Notes: generated from the sequence alone by a model not told the origin. Shown: positions 37,449 through 50,494, numbered from the stretch's first letter. The stretch: 64,000 nucleotides of DNA from Pyrrhoderma lamaoense (GCA_002794735.1 NBAZ01000025.1:62001-126000); one strand, 5' to 3'. Program-made: numbers and translations.

Positions 37449-38985
37449 TCAGCACTCAATTCCAACGAGAACATAAGCACTATCCAAGGGATATGGTGGT
37501 TTCGTAACCACCGAAGCCCCTACATATAAAAACGAGTGCAAAAGCTCCTTGAGAGCCGGATTCGAGCGCTCCAGTGCAATAACAAGAGCGGAGCAATCAA
37601 GGTGCTCGCTGGCAAGGTCGAGAAGAGCGACGATACTGTAAGCAATTAAGAAAAAAATGTTAGTTATGTCAAAAGAAGTTCGAAACAAGATCAATTATAG
37701 TAAAATCATTGAAATATGCCCATAGAAGCCATAAAACAATGGGAGATAGGATGTACAGATATAGAAAGATACATACCTTTCTCGAAGTTTTACATTCTCA
37801 GCACCCTTGCCATCAATATACAACGTACGGGGATGACCTGGAATGTCAAGTATGATACCTTCAAACGCAAAGCCGTCTTCTAAAGCAGTAGCCGACGGGC
37901 CGGCAAGCTCTGAAGAGGATATACGTACGCTTTTGGCGTAAGATAAGGCCATACGCACTGAACCCGGAAATAGTCTTAACAACATATCCGCCGCGGAAGA
38001 ATCGTTCGCTGCTGCCGCGTGTACACCAGCAGCAGTAGCAACTGTATTGGTGTTGGTGTTGTTAAAAGGCATACCAACAGCTGACCGCATGGGAGAGGTG
38101 TCATCTGGGGTCAAGGGTGGAGTTGCCAAACCATGAAAGGCATTAGAATTGGAATTAAAATTAGTTTTGCCATTGTAATTATTGTCAACCGCCTTCTGGA
38201 TCTGGACGGCGTTCAAATCGTCATGAGCGGAGGCACGGGGGACGTCACATGGTACGTTCTCTTTGGATTTGATGGGAAAGGCACTATGACTTTGGCCAAA
38301 AGAAGACGCGAAAACTCCGTCATTGTTACTATGATTGAGTGCCGGATCTGACTCTGGTGGTGTGTGAGGGTAAACAAGTTTTGCTGCTGCAAGAGCTCCA
38401 ACGCTTCCACCCACTCTGTTCCCAGGATTGGAACGGAAAACGGGGGAAGAAGATACACTACTGAAATCTGAATCGGATGCTGAAGAAGAAGCTGAAGATG
38501 ATGTAGAAGAACAGGAAGAAAGTGAACGCATTGGCCAGTCTCTCACACTAGCCAACGACCCGCCTCTGTCGATACCTCGTCGAGAAGGGATATCGGGCGG
38601 GATTTTTTCCATAGCGGTGTCAAAAACGCCACATACACCCGCCAGAGAACGTAGTGCTAAGTATATTTAAGGAGTGATAACAGAGAAAATGATTAAGATA
38701 GAAGTTTTGCATTCTAGGGCAAGGGGGCATACCTATAGTAGTAGATATCGTCAGAGCCTTCCACCTGGCAGATGGCAAGGACATCAGAGTTCACAGCGTC
38801 AGCAGATAAAGCCCCATCCCCAACGGATTGACGTCCGTTGCTATATAATTAAATAAATGTGAGCTCATACGCATATTGTAGGTTTGGGCAAGGAGGAAAG
38901 CAAGAAAAACAAGAAAAACTGGTACTTACGCGGGGCAAATACTAAACTGTTGTTGATTTATAATATTGGTAGTTAAATTCGACAT
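37449..38985 (-). CDS. OAZ: Ornithine decarboxylase antizyme, made by programmed +1 frameshifting
   Basis: Polyamine-induced inhibitor that binds ornithine decarboxylase and sends it to the proteasome. ORF1 exons 38930-38985, 38733-38840 and the first part of 37777-38656 encode MSNLTTNIINQQQFSI... to VEGSDDIYYYSTTFSGG and CMWRF, ending at TGA (38620-38622). Skipping one T (UUU-UGA) moves to the +1 frame, FDTAMEKIPPDIPSRRG, which runs to 37777 and on through exon 37449-37635. The C-terminal domain is diagnostic: SIVALLDLASEHLDCSALVI, then SNPALKELLHSFLYVGASVV, TKPPYPLDSAYVLVGIEC. The total is about 409 residues; the central Ser- and Asn-rich stretch (about 150 residues) is longer than in animals. 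The shift direction is opposite to the suspected assembly errors elsewhere. Confidence 0.95.
38619..38628 (-). promoter_or_regulatory. Programmed +1 ribosomal frameshift site (CGU-UUU-UGA-C)
   Basis: Last sense codon UUU (38623-38625) of antizyme ORF1, then UGA (38620-38622). The ribosome must skip the U at 38622 and read GAC at 38619-38621. UUU-UGA is one of the known antizyme shift-site types. Polyamines raise the efficiency in all studied systems, giving feedback control. Confidence 0.9.
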
Positions 38986-40529
38986 TGTATCCTTCCAACT
39001 TGATAGAGTACGAAGAGGATATTAAGAGCTGTTTATAGATGCTTTGAGAAGATTGCAAAAGTACGAGGTCGTCGTGGTTGCAGGTAAACCTTGCAGAGAT
39101 AATGAGCTGCCTGAAGCCGTATCCGCAGCTGACTCATCGAAATGGCTTACCTAACCCATCTCTTATTTTGCTTGAGGGTAAGCAAATAAGACATATTTTG
39201 CCTGACCCTTACCATTCTTCATTTTCTTTGCAACAAAATCATTTTCACCCAATCTATATCTATAAAAATTCAAATCACAGAGCTCCAATGATTACCAATA
39301 TCTTAATGCATCGTTAAGTTACATATTTTCACAAATTGTTTAAGAAACAAACACGGCAAATATTTGCACAGAACTATAACAAAACTCCCTTCTTAGATCC
39401 AAACAGTCTCTCAAACAACTTTACCCGTCTTACCACATTATTCTCTACCTTTACACGGGGTAGCCCACCAGCTCGGCCATTTGTGCAAAATTCACATTCT
39501 CAGCTTGTGCTTCTCACGCCACTCTGTGTGAACCAAGCTCCACCAAGATAAACTTCCATTGATATTTCGGTAACTGAAAGATGTAGTTGAGTGGGAGAGA
39601 GAGATGTAGTTGTAACGTCAATACCACCCGACGTTGCGTGCGCTGAATTACATTAGAATAAACATAACAATTTCTGTACTCGGATTCTTGTATTATTCTG
39701 AGTTAGCCCGAATATTTCAGTTATATTATCTCTTATTCCTCCAGCGCCATAAAACTCCAAAGGTAGCAAATCTCTCGTGATAAAAAATTACAACCCATCT
39801 TGCTCGATCTCACAAAAATCTGGCACCCACACCATCCTTGTAAATCTAGAAATTCATATAGTTATGCCAAAAAGTGGGGTTCATTAGTGGGGCATAATAG
39901 GCAAGTATCCTTGCGTTGCGTACTGCTTCTGGTACTAAATACTAAATTAATAATGTGAGCGCCCAGCTATGAAATCTCAAGGTCATTAATGTGCGTTTCC
40001 GATGTCAGAGAAAAGGAATTATCAATGTGACGAATGGCGTTATGTTGAAGGATTAACTCTGAAGTAGGGTAGAAAATTACGAGATTGCAGAGAGATCTCA
40101 ATGAATGATCCTATCGTTTTACATTATATCTTAGCCTTTTGGATCAAGTCTTAGTTATCCATGACCTTAAGTGGACGAATGAATTTTATCAACATAAATG
40201 TTATTTATTATCATTGTAATGTTACAACATTTGTAAAAATAGTGAGATCTGTGTTGATTAGTAAGCAACATCGTTAGACGCGAGATTTTGAGGTGAACAG
40301 TCGTAGAGCCATTCGTTGGACAACATCAAGACACCCTTCGAAGAGTATGTATCCTGTTCTTGAGTTCTGAAGACTAGAGCATCTATCTAGAATCTGTAGT
40401 CATGATGTTTTGTTTGTCTTTCGTTCTTGTGACGATGGATTTCAACTCAGCCGGTTGGATGTCGATAAACTGACTGAATCACCCTTCTATAGACACCCCT
40501 TTCTTCAAACCAAAACTAAAAAGTAGACG
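38986..40529. other. Divergent intergenic region of 1.5 kb
   Basis: Promoters of antizyme (minus) and uS5 (plus) lie at the two ends. The centre is AT-rich; no gene or RNA recognised. Confidence 0.5.
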
Positions 40530-41373
40530 ATGGCTGACACTGGCAGAGGTCGTGGTGGATTCGGACGCGGACGAGGTGGTGATAGACGTGGACGCAGGGG
40601 TGCTCGCCGTGGGGGCCGCAGGGATGAGGAGAAGGAATGGCAGCCCGTAACTAAACTCGGACGTCTTGTCAAGGATGGCAAGATCAAGTCCATGGAGGAA
40701 ATCTACCTCTTCTCCCTCCCCGTCAAGGAGTACCAGATTGTTGACTTCTTCCTCCCCAAACTCAAGGATGAGGTTATGAAGATCATGCCCGTTCAAAAGC
40801 AGACCCAGGCCGGTCAGCGTACTCGATTCAAGGCTTTCGTTGCCATCGGTGACTTTGATGGTCATGTTGGACTTGGTGTAAAGTGTGCTAAGGAAGTTGC
40901 AACCGCCATCCGTGGTGCTATTATCCTGGCTAAATTGAGCGTTATCCCTGTCCGTAGGGGTTATTGGGGTGCTGCCCTTGGAGAGCCTCACACTGTCCCA
41001 AGTAAGGTCAGCGGGAAAGTTGGTAGCGTTATGTGTCGTCTCATCCCCGCTCCCCGTGGAACTGGTCTCGTCGCTGCACCTGCATCTAAGCGTATTCTCC
41101 AACTCGCCGGTGTTGAAGATTGCTACACTCAATCAAAGGGTAACACTGCTACCATGGGTAACTTCTTGAAGGCCACTTTCGCAGCCGTAAGTCCATGTTC
41201 TAATATACTATCCATCTAAATACTTACTCTACCGCTTTTTTCTGCAATAGATTACCAAAACCTATGCCTTCCTTACCCCCGATCTCTGGCGTGAGATTCC
41301 ACCAAGCAAATTCCCATATGACGAGTACTCCGCCCACCTTCAGCTTGCAGCAAAGAAGGCCTCAGTGTACTAA
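40530..41373 (+). CDS. RPS2: 40S ribosomal protein uS5 (S2)
   Basis: Small-subunit protein near the mRNA entry channel and decoding centre. Exons 40530-41186 and 41251-41373. N-terminal RG-rich tail ([20 protein letters not shown]), a target of arginine methylation in other eukaryotes. Core motifs: [60 protein letters not shown] and [14 protein letters not shown]. End [11 protein letters not shown]. The frame is intact. Confidence 0.98.
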
Positions 41374-41731
41374 TTTTGCTATGGCGTGTATCTCTTTTTT
41401 CGTAGTCCCTTTCCCTCCTTTCCTCGCTTTCTTTCTGTAGTTGTGATTATGGGATAGCACTCAGATCCTATGTTTTTGTATCCTTGCAAAATTCCATGTT
41501 TTACTGCAATGTATTTAAATTCATGTGTGACGATTGAGGAAAATACCTTTTAAAAGAATGATGGATTGTTCAATGTATGCGCTATCTAGCATTAGTAAGG
41601 GGTTTGCAATCGGCGCGGCATTAGTAATTTCTCTGTCAGGGATCCAAATAGTCAAGTCGACGACGACTTTGCTCATAAAACAACTTCTACCAACCATCTT
41701 TCTCCATCGTCGACGTCTTCTCTAATAGACA
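41374..41731. other. Spacer between uS5 and REI1
   Basis: About 360 bp holding the uS5 3' UTR and the REI1 promoter. Nothing else seen. Confidence 0.55.
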
Positions 41732-43428
41732 ATGATGGCCACCACTTCTAGCAGTCCTGCGGGAAATCAGGCGCTCTTTACATGCCTCTCATGCTCAATT
41801 GCATTTCCTACGGGAGAAGATCAAAGTAGGTAACTTTTTACATTGTCTATATGCACGATTTTAAACTCGAATATCATAGGACTACACTACAAATCAGATC
41901 ACCATAGGTACAACATGAAGCGTCGTGTGGCAAACCTTCCGCCAATTTCAGTAACATTATTCAATCAAAAGGTTTTGGAACGTAGACAGGAGACGGCCAT
42001 CATGTCCTCTCCAAGGGGCTCGATGTGCGAGCTCTGCCAGTATGTAACTTTGAAAAATTTATACTATCTCTATCTCATAGTGCTAATTTATTTTAATAAG
42101 TAAAACTTATACAACGGAAAACGCATATAGATCACACCTAAATTCCAAGAAGCATAAGGAAAATGAGTTGAAATCATCTCAAAAAGATCATGAGGATTCT
42201 ACTTCCGAGACAACTAAACTAGAATCGGTTCAGACTAAGGAACTTCCCTCACAAAATGAAGCAGTACCTTCCCATCCAGACGCAGTACCTTCCCAACCAA
42301 ACGCCGGACCATCCCAACCTGCCCCATCATTATCTGTTAGACCAGACGCTACGGAAGATGAAGTAAACGCAACTATTGACCAAAAAATTGCGGCAGCCCG
42401 ATCTCGTCTCTCTCCTTCTCACTGCCTTTTCTGCCCATCGTCTCCTCCTCACTTCAATCAAACCTCTCACATATGTCCCAGATGCATTCCTTTTTTATCC
42501 CGGATGCGGACTACCTGGTTGACGCCACTGGCTTAATAACCTACCTGGGCGAGAAAATTGCAGTCGGGAATATATGCATTTACTGCAACACCCGGAGCCG
42601 TGAATTCCGCACACTTGAAGCGGTAAGAAAACACATGATTGACAAGAGCCATTGCAAAATAGCGTATGGGACAATGAAAGATAAATTAGAATTTTCAGAC
42701 TTTTATAATTTCGAAAAGAGTTATCCTGACTACGAGCTGAGAAAGAAGCGACGTCACGAGAAGAGGGAGATCAAAAAAGTCGTCGAGTCGGTAGAAAATG
42801 GTAATGATGAAGAAGAGAAGGAAGATGTCGACGATGGTGACGAGTGGGAGGATACAGATGACGAGAGTGCCGAAGTCGACGAAGTTGTCGACGCCGTCCC
42901 TTCATCAGAAACCGAAGACTCAGATTCAGACTTCGACTCAGATGAGCTAGACACTCTTCCGGGAGACCAAATGACCTATGGTGACACTCCATACGAACTT
43001 GTCCTTCCTTCAGGTGCACGTATCGGACACCGTTCTTTAAAACGTTACTACGCTCAATCCTTCTCTTTCACCCCGTCTCCATCTACGGAGGATCCCAAAT
43101 CCGGCGCTGCCATTGTTCGTCGACTACTTTCAGACAAGGATTCTCAACTTATTCCTCGTAAGGGAGGATTTGGCGCTTATGGAAGCGGCACTGAGGTTAT
43201 CAAAGCGAGAAATCGTGGGAGGCTCGGGAGGCTGGACGACATGTTAAGGAGTTCCGAGACCAGAAACGGAGAGAACAGTTCAAGACTCAGATAGGCTTCA
43301 GAAACAATCATCAAAAACATTATCGGGACCCTTTACTCCAGGTAAGTTCCTACACAATCTACTTCCTCGTCTTTTTCTTGAATCATCATTATCTTGGAAC
43401 TAATACCTAACATTTCTATTTTCAGTAA
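41732..43428 (+). CDS. REI1: REI1/ZNF622-type 60S biogenesis factor, two frameshifts in this assembly
   Basis: Cytoplasmic pre-60S maturation factor that helps recycle Arx1 and probes the peptide tunnel. Exons: 41732-41825, 41880-42039, 42101 to about 43336, and a final exon that starts at 43426 with TAA. Zinc finger 1 is TCLSCSIAF...HYKSDHHRYNMKRR; finger 2 CELCHKTYTTENAYRSHLNS; finger 3 CLFC...H; finger 4 ICIYCNTRSREFRTLEAVRK with HMIDKSHCKI. An acidic stretch follows, then HVKEFRDQKRREQFKTQIGF and the end RDPLLQ. One base is missing at about 42468-42473 (before HSFFIPDADYLVD) and one in the GGG run at 43217-43219. The third exon uses an AAG acceptor. Confidence 0.92.
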
Positions 43429-44644
43429 ATGGCTCTTCATATGCATATAAGAATTCGTCTATATTGCTATCTGTTGTTTCTTTTTCATGCTTTGTACTTG
43501 ATCTCTTACATGTCAGAATATGAGAGGATGTGCACCTTGTAATTTACTCGCAACTCTCGATTTCTATCATAGAAATAGTGTCCTAGAATTCTATGTGGTT
43601 CCGGGCTGGTATTATACAACAAATAGTGAAGGATATGGTGTAAGACAAACAGAATACAGAAGCTTACAGTAATGATGTTTTTGAAACTAAGTAGTGTGAG
43701 TGACCGGACGGGACGCTGTGGCAACATAAAATAGCACCATAGAAAATAAGTCTACTGCTTGTAGTACAGGGAACGCTAAACTATCTATTCAAATGTGATA
43801 ACAATAGGACAGTGTACCTATAGTTTGACCTCACAAAAAATTATAGCATGAACCTGATAATTAATGTTATTCGTGTTTGAGCTTCTGGCCTTGATTCTTT
43901 CTGTATATCATATGGAGTTGAAGGTCCTACGATATGTAGTCTTCAATTATACCTCAAAAACAATTCACTTGTTTCCTTTCAATTATCATATCATATTGCG
44001 ACTTTCGTTCATTCCTCCCCCAGCCCATGTGCACTACCTGTTTCCCTATTTATTTATTTTTTGTGCGCTTTGTGTATGGTCTCTATACATCAGTAGAGGG
44101 CAGACTATAATTTAAGAAAACACGAAAGGATGTCCCGCCCTTTTAAACAGGGTATTTTCTGTAGTAGAAGCCTAACACTTAAACCCTCCCATCGAATAAA
44201 AAGAATTAACGAAAGTGAAAAAAAAATCTGTCTCTGATAATAACGCGAAACAACGTAGAAAAGGTAAGGAAAAAAAAGAAGTTTGCTAGTAAGGAACATA
44301 AGAAGTAGGAAGTTGGGTTGTTGCTTTTAGGAAGTAGGAAATCGATAAAAAAGGCTTATTGTTGTAACAAAAGTCCAGAAGGTATACAAGCCTGTAAAAG
44401 GATATGAAAGGGGGGGGGGTAAAAATTGTACGAATGAACAATTAATATAAGAAATTAGTGGAGTAGTTGAAAATAATGCTATAGGCAATGCTTAGAAAAA
44501 TAGCGAAGTGCAGAGCAAAGCAAGGCAGAGAAATGAATTGAACTGCATGAACCAAAGCGTGACGAGTCGTGAGCAGTGAGAAAAGAGAATGAAACAACAC
44601 TAATACCGAAATAAAGGGATAGAGCAAAGAAAATAATGATACGA
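43429..44644. other. Intergenic, convergent 3' flanks
   Basis: About 1.2 kb between the REI1 and Rax2 stops. Contains a run of ten G (44410-44419). No gene recognised. Confidence 0.5.
44410..44419 (+). repeat. G10 homopolymer
   Basis: Ten consecutive G on the plus strand in the Rax2 3' flank; unusual in this AT-rich sequence and a likely site of length error. Confidence 0.8.
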
Positions 44645-47600
44645 TCACATAACATATGCAGCTGGTACAACGCCTTCCCGACCTGTGGAGACGTCTCGTG
44701 CGTACCACCAACTATAAGGGGTTGCACGTTAGACAATGTGGATACATTAATAAATATATTGAACTTACTTAGCATCACGATCATCAAGTACTTCTATACT
44801 CATGCCTTCATCTAATGGGAGTTCACCCTCCCCTGCACCGTCAAACGAATATCGAGCATGCGCTGGACGACCCTGCTCGTCAGCTGCCATGCCAAGTCCC
44901 ATCGCCTCTGAAGGTGTCTCAGCACGACGGAAATGATCACCATCATGATCACCAGCAAACGGATCTGCAGATGTAGCTGCTAAAACCGCTTCCTCCTCTT
45001 TATATGAATCTTGGAAAGGTGAGGATGGACCTATGATGGTGTTCCGCGTAGCTGCGTTGATATGTTCTAATAATTCAGATGGACGTTGATGCATTGAGTC
45101 ATCATCATCCTCATATGCCGTGTAATCGACCTTGTTGTTGTCTCTTCTTGCAAATAATGTCCAGAGGATTCCAAGGAGAACGAGAAGGAAAACTACACCA
45201 GCAGATATTGCGATTGATATCAGGATAACCACACCAACCGCCAAAAAGTCTGAATTTGTAAAGCATATAAGTCTCAAGTAGATAGAAAGTTATTGTACGA
45301 CTTACGATGTTGTGCAAAGCTGAAATTTGAGATTGAGGTGAACAGGAAGAAACGAACCCAGCAGAACCAGAAGTTGTGGAAGTTGTGATATATGGGAAAA
45401 ATGACTGTCCATCAAACAACGCTGAAGATGCGTTACCAAAGGATGTCGAGACAAGAGAGCCGGATACCAGTAGCATACGATCTTGCTCTACAATGGAATT
45501 AGCGGAATGTTGATCTTGTAGAGGGACCATAGCCAATTGAGAAACATTGGTTGATGCACTGAATCCAGAGTCTATGGCATTCCCAGATGAGACATAATTA
45601 TAAATGCTACAACTATTTACGCACCTATTGTATTCCATGTTACACCATTCCAGAACGTCAAAAATGGAGAGGATCCGTCTGACGACCTATCCAACTACAA
45701 TTAGCCAACTAAATAGTATGTGGTATACTTTGTACTTACTTTCCGGCGGCGAAAATACTACTAGAGTTTCCATCGTCAACAGTCACAGCAGTGACTACCC
45801 CAGGAATATCATTGCCATTGCCGACAGCAGACCAAGTTGAGTTGTCGAAAGCGAACATTGCTACATTGGCAGGTGTTCCATCGGAAAGCACAATAGATCC
45901 GGAAGCAAAGAGGAGCTCTTGGTCGTCCTGAAGATCCTTAAGTCATTATACAAAATTTGCTTAATAGAGAAAATCACATACACCACCATATGCCACACTT
46001 GTTACCTCACCATTAATCCCTGAACCGAGAGCTGACCATTGCTTCGAAGACACGTCTAAAAGGCAGATGCCAACACAATTTATACTACCAGCTGATGAAA
46101 AAGTCCCGGCAACAACGATAGAGTTGGACTTCGTAGCAGAACTTGTCAATGAACGAACGACAACAGACCCTGACGAAGACGTTAAAGAATTCAGACCAGA
46201 CATGTCGAGGGTCTGTTGGCTTAGATCATAGATGGCTAGTCCATTACTTCCATTGACAGTGATATCCCCGCCGATGAAAATAACGTCACCAGCAAGAGCT
46301 AGGGAGCGTACGGTTCCACTGATAGGATTGCCAGTTAGTCCTTGTACGCTGCCTGAAGTCAAATCATAGATAATAACTGCTGAAGACTCATCCGAGCCAC
46401 TAGAGAATGTGAAATTTCCGCCAAGAATGACCTTATCACTAGAGTCTGAAGTATTTGTCCAGAACACACCTGAAAGTACAGCAGGGGCGGGCGTCTCGGG
46501 TTCAGCGGGAAGCGCAGCTGGCGAGCTCGATTGCCGTTTAGTTTTTTTCAATAACTTCAACAAAGAAGACCATCTCGAAGATGCGTGTGCCCTACGGCGC
46601 CTTCTCTTCGTCGTTGAAGAGGTTTTCGTGTCGTCACTGTCTTGTAGTTGCACAGTAAGAGTACTAACAGTTGGGGTTCCGTCATTGCTATCTCCGTTCT
46701 GCAGCATCACAAATCCTGTAGCACCGAATTTCGATAGAGCAGCAACATTTCCTGTTAGTATCTGTGTATCATCCGTCCCATTTCCGATGAAGGACATATC
46801 ACCGACAATGAATCCTCCCGAGTTCGCCCAGGTGCTATTACTCACATCCCAAACTGCAAAGCCTTCGGCTGTTCCACCGGAGGAGCTTTCCGTCGTTGTG
46901 AGAACTCTTGTAAAGTTGCCAGCTACTTCAACTTGGCCATTGGCAAAATTCAGACTTGATACAGCACCATTTACCCCAGCCTCAAGAGAAGACCATGAAT
47001 CACTATTCACACTGTAGGAGACTATTCCACGGGCCTTGCCATTTGTCGACGATGTCTGAGTATCCGTGAAAGCACCCCCAACGAATAAAGTATCCCCGTC
47101 AAGTACTAAAGATGTTACTGGACCATTAAGACCGCCGTCTGACAGGCTTGTAAGAGAACCATCCTTAAATGCTACAATGTTTTCCCCCACCGAGAAAGAG
47201 AAATTACCCCCAAGGAATATTGTTCCGGAAGGATGATGCGCAACAGCGGCGATGACATCCTTTGTAGTTGCGACAGAGCTACTACCAATTGCATTAAAAA
47301 TCTGGAATCCGACATTATCTAGAGTAGTCTCAGTCGAATTGGCAAGGACACTCTCTGCATCAACTGTATTGGTTTCTGATAGAGGCCATTCGAAAAATCC
47401 GAAACCTCTTCGCGTGCTTGTTGTGTTAGAGGTAGTTGTATTATCGCTACTTGAATTACTGAGAATAGATACTAAAACCAGTTCAATCCTGTCTGCAACT
47501 AAATCATATTGACCATTTTGTCCGGAGCCTTCCGGATCATCGGCTAGTGCCATAGTGACCGTAGATACAAAGTCCGGAGAAGAGGGTGTGACTGGTCCAT

Positions 47601-49210
47601 TGTATATTGTACTTGAAGTGTCCTCATTAACTTGCTGGGAAATAGTAGTGACTACTGGAGAGAGTCCACCTCCTGGGAAGAAGGTAACCTTTACACTAGT
47701 CCGGGCGTCGCAATCCTGAAAATTGACGCATCCAGGAACAAGTATGTTAACTTGATAATTTCCAGAATTCGAAACGTATGGCATCCAAGTTATACTTGGC
47801 CCATCTGAGGAAGAAGTATTGACAGGGACGGAAGCAGTCAAGATATCCTGAACGGTCCCAGCAATATCTGTAGTAACTTGTCTTTCCGTCCAAGTTCCAA
47901 TAAGGCTCACATTAGAGGCACTAGGTGCAAAACAGGATACGTTATTTCTTGAAGCTACTGCGGAAGCGAAAGCTCCGGATGATAGTAATTGCATGATGTG
48001 TAGACCCGCACTATTCCCAGTGAAGCCAGATAACTTCAGTTGGAAACCAGTCAACTCTACGTCCTCGGTAAAAAGGAAATCTTGGTATAGAAGTGACGAG
48101 TCTGTAGAAAGAGGACATGGATCACTACATGTCTGATTGGTCCCAGAAGTCGGGTCCAGGTAGGTAAGGGATTGTATAGAATTATCTGGAATTGATGTCA
48201 AGCTAGGATAAAAAAAGGTTCTGTGAGAACAGATACGATCAAACATGGCGACAGCCTCACCTGAACTCAGTTGTTCCATGATTGCTTAGAAAAGTATTCC
48301 CAAGCCGAATACCCATGGCATTAAGGTCAGCAAATTTGCGTACAGTGATAACAGCGGTAGACCCATCAGCTGCGAACCAAGTTGAGCCTGAGCCATCCGA
48401 TCCAGAGGGACATAGTATATTGTTGATATCAGAGAATCCAGACTCAGTAGTAGAGGGTGAGGCAGTTATATCTGCACCCTCAAGAGGTATGGGGACCAAG
48501 GAGGAAGAAAAGGGCGTGGCGCCAGCAGAAAAAGGCACATTCGGATTATTGGTACCATTGAAAGTCGTATTGCTACCAAATGCTGTCACAAACGATCCTG
48601 CGAAGAACAGACTTGACTGAGAAGAATTTGTCGTAATCGATAGTACTTCCGAAGATGCGCCAGAGAGTCCGCTAAAGGGTGGAGCAGACCATGAACCCGC
48701 ACTAACATCCCAAATCGCCACTGATTCTCCTGGAGACGAAAACGAGCCGCCGACCCACAGCTTATTGTCAGATTCGTCACAGAAAACAGCATTTACCTCA
48801 TTATTTGGTCCTCCACTACCCAATGAACTGAAACTTTCGTCATCAAGAGAATATGAAGCGACATTGCTAGCAGAGGTCCCATTTATAGAGGTAAATGAAC
48901 CGGCGAAGAAAAGAGTATTCCCTAGTGCGCAACCTGCGTTAATCTTCCCACCAGCCTCGGTCGAGCCCAGTTTTGTTAAGGAGCCATCGGATGCTCTCGA
49001 TAAAAGGGTGGAGGTTGTAGGATCAAAGGAGAGTGAGGTTGAATTATCAAATAAATCTAACCCAGCAAACGATCCCGCGAGGCCAACATGGCCCATACGA
49101 TCGAAATCGACCTTTGGGAGAGCAGCATACGCGAGAGCGGGTACAAGGAGAAGAAAATAAAAAAATAGTAGGTTAGGCGGCGTCCGCACACATCTTGATG
49201 GAAGGTTCAT
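44645..49210 (-). CDS. RAX2: Rax2-like cortical polarity marker, one frameshift in this assembly
   Basis: Large type I plasma-membrane glycoprotein of about 1,330 residues that marks old growth sites in yeasts and helps hyphal polarity. Start at MNLPSRC, with signal segment NLLFFYFLLLVPALAYA (an upstream frame to 49351 has no ATG). The ectodomain has kelch/propeller-like repeats (KLWVGGSFSS, FLGGNFSFSVG, LFVGGAFTD, FIGGDITVNG) and many N-glycosylation sequons. A basic insert with KRRRRRAHASSRW lies at about 46533-46620. The membrane helix VGVVILISIAISAGVVFLLV is followed by a cytoplasmic tail ending NWWYARDVSTGREGVVPAAY and VM. Introns lie near 48220-48270 and between 44712 and 45960. At about 45345 one base is missing in the exon leading to NFSFAQHHFLAVG. 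Confidence 0.93.
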
Positions 49211-49720
49211 GGTGGGGGCAGTCTTGAGACATGCGAAGGAGGGGGAGAATAACCGGGGCGAAGGAGCCCAAGACCGCTGGGACCGCGAGCGACGTGCAAG
49301 ACGCGTGGATATTGTCGGGGGAGGGAGCGAGGAACAGTTTAAGTCTCTCACTACCCAGACACGGGTTGGCTGGGGTTAAGCGAAATCAAATTATATAATC
49401 ATATCAACCAGTGTGTTTACGGGTCCCATATAGATTTCTCACGAATACAAGATGTTACAGCTCAAAGACTAGAATCTCATATTCCATTTAGTATTACGTA
49501 ATAGTCTATAGTTCTAATCTGGTTTCAAGATTTAACGACCAAATCACTCATGTCTACAAGACCTCCCACTGGCACACTATGTGGCGATACTTGTTCAAAT
49601 TTCCTAAAGGCGCAACACATCAGCATTAATTTATAAAAGACAACCGCCACCTTGCCACTAGAACAAATGCACGCCGAATACACGCCATACATAACCATAA
49701 TCTACAAGCCGAAATAAGAC
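49211..49720. other. Rax2 promoter and 3' flank of mitochondrial protein gene
   Basis: About 510 bp, no gene recognised. Confidence 0.5.
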
Positions 49721-50170
49721 TCACATTGGAGACCTGTACCGCGTTATGACGGGTTGTTTCGCACTCTGGATAGTAATAGTATTCTTGGCAACCTCTTCTG
49801 ATTGTGCAAGATGTTGTACATTAGTGCGCATCCATTCTTCAGCTGATGGTGCATTGTGAGCTAGCACTCGTGTTAACCAAGGTGCTTCTCCGTCTTTGCC
49901 AGTTAGTATATCGGCCGGTGCGAGCTTGACAAATGCGGTGATACTAAGCACTGCGATTACTGAGTTCCTCCAGAAGGAGCTACCAAAGCCTTGAAAACAT
50001 CTGTTCAGATGACTACTTTAGTATATAATTTTCAACTTACTTTCTTTTGGATATACAGTGGAATCATGTTCTTCATGATGATGGTGAGAATCATGTGAGG
50101 CAAAACGGTGCCCCCTTGTAAATGAATGTAAAGAACGGGCTGGACGAGAAACTGCCCGAAGCGCAGACAT
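49721..50170 (-). CDS. Small mitochondrial inner-membrane protein, possibly complex I accessory subunit
   Basis: About 132 residues. Exons 50041-50170 and 49721-49989 (51-nt intron). N terminus MSALRAVSRPARSLHSFTRG is a plausible presequence; a His-rich segment HDSHHHHEEHD follows; then one membrane span in WRNSVIAVLSITAFVKLAP. The rest is WLTRVLAHNAPSAEEWMRTN and QSAKQPVITRYRSPM. The layout resembles a fungal NADH:ubiquinone oxidoreductase accessory subunit (17.8-kDa type), but I cannot confirm it. Divergent from Vps53 across 324 bp, so the two may share a promoter. The frame is intact. Confidence 0.6.
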
Positions 50171-50494
50171 GGTAAATGAAGACGAGCGTACTTTCCACAA
50201 ACGGAATTCTACTGATTGGTGTGTCGATCATCACGAATTATGACATATTTCCATACCTGGTAGATAGGCACTAGCAAATCGTAATTTGGAAAACTATCTG
50301 CAAACAGGGGTGTCTGTTTCTCTGTACTATGTCGTATGCCAATCTGTTCTGAGTGTAAGCGAATATTCAGCTAACCAATAAATTAAAAAGTTTATGGTAA
50401 ATTCGGCAACATATAGGGTTGTCTGCTCAAAACACTCAGCACGTGTTTCTTCACGTGAGCGCTAGACCCTTTGAATCTTAAGCTTACCCTCTCA
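50171..50494. promoter_or_regulatory. Bidirectional promoter region (mitochondrial protein / VPS53)
   Basis: 324 bp between divergent ATGs, with no gene. A CACGTG-like E-box pair, GCACGTG and TCACGTG, occurs at about 50440-50458. Confidence 0.5.

Noticed and set aside
46409..47017. 202-residue plus-strand open frame
   Set aside because: Antisense shadow of the Rax2 coding exon.
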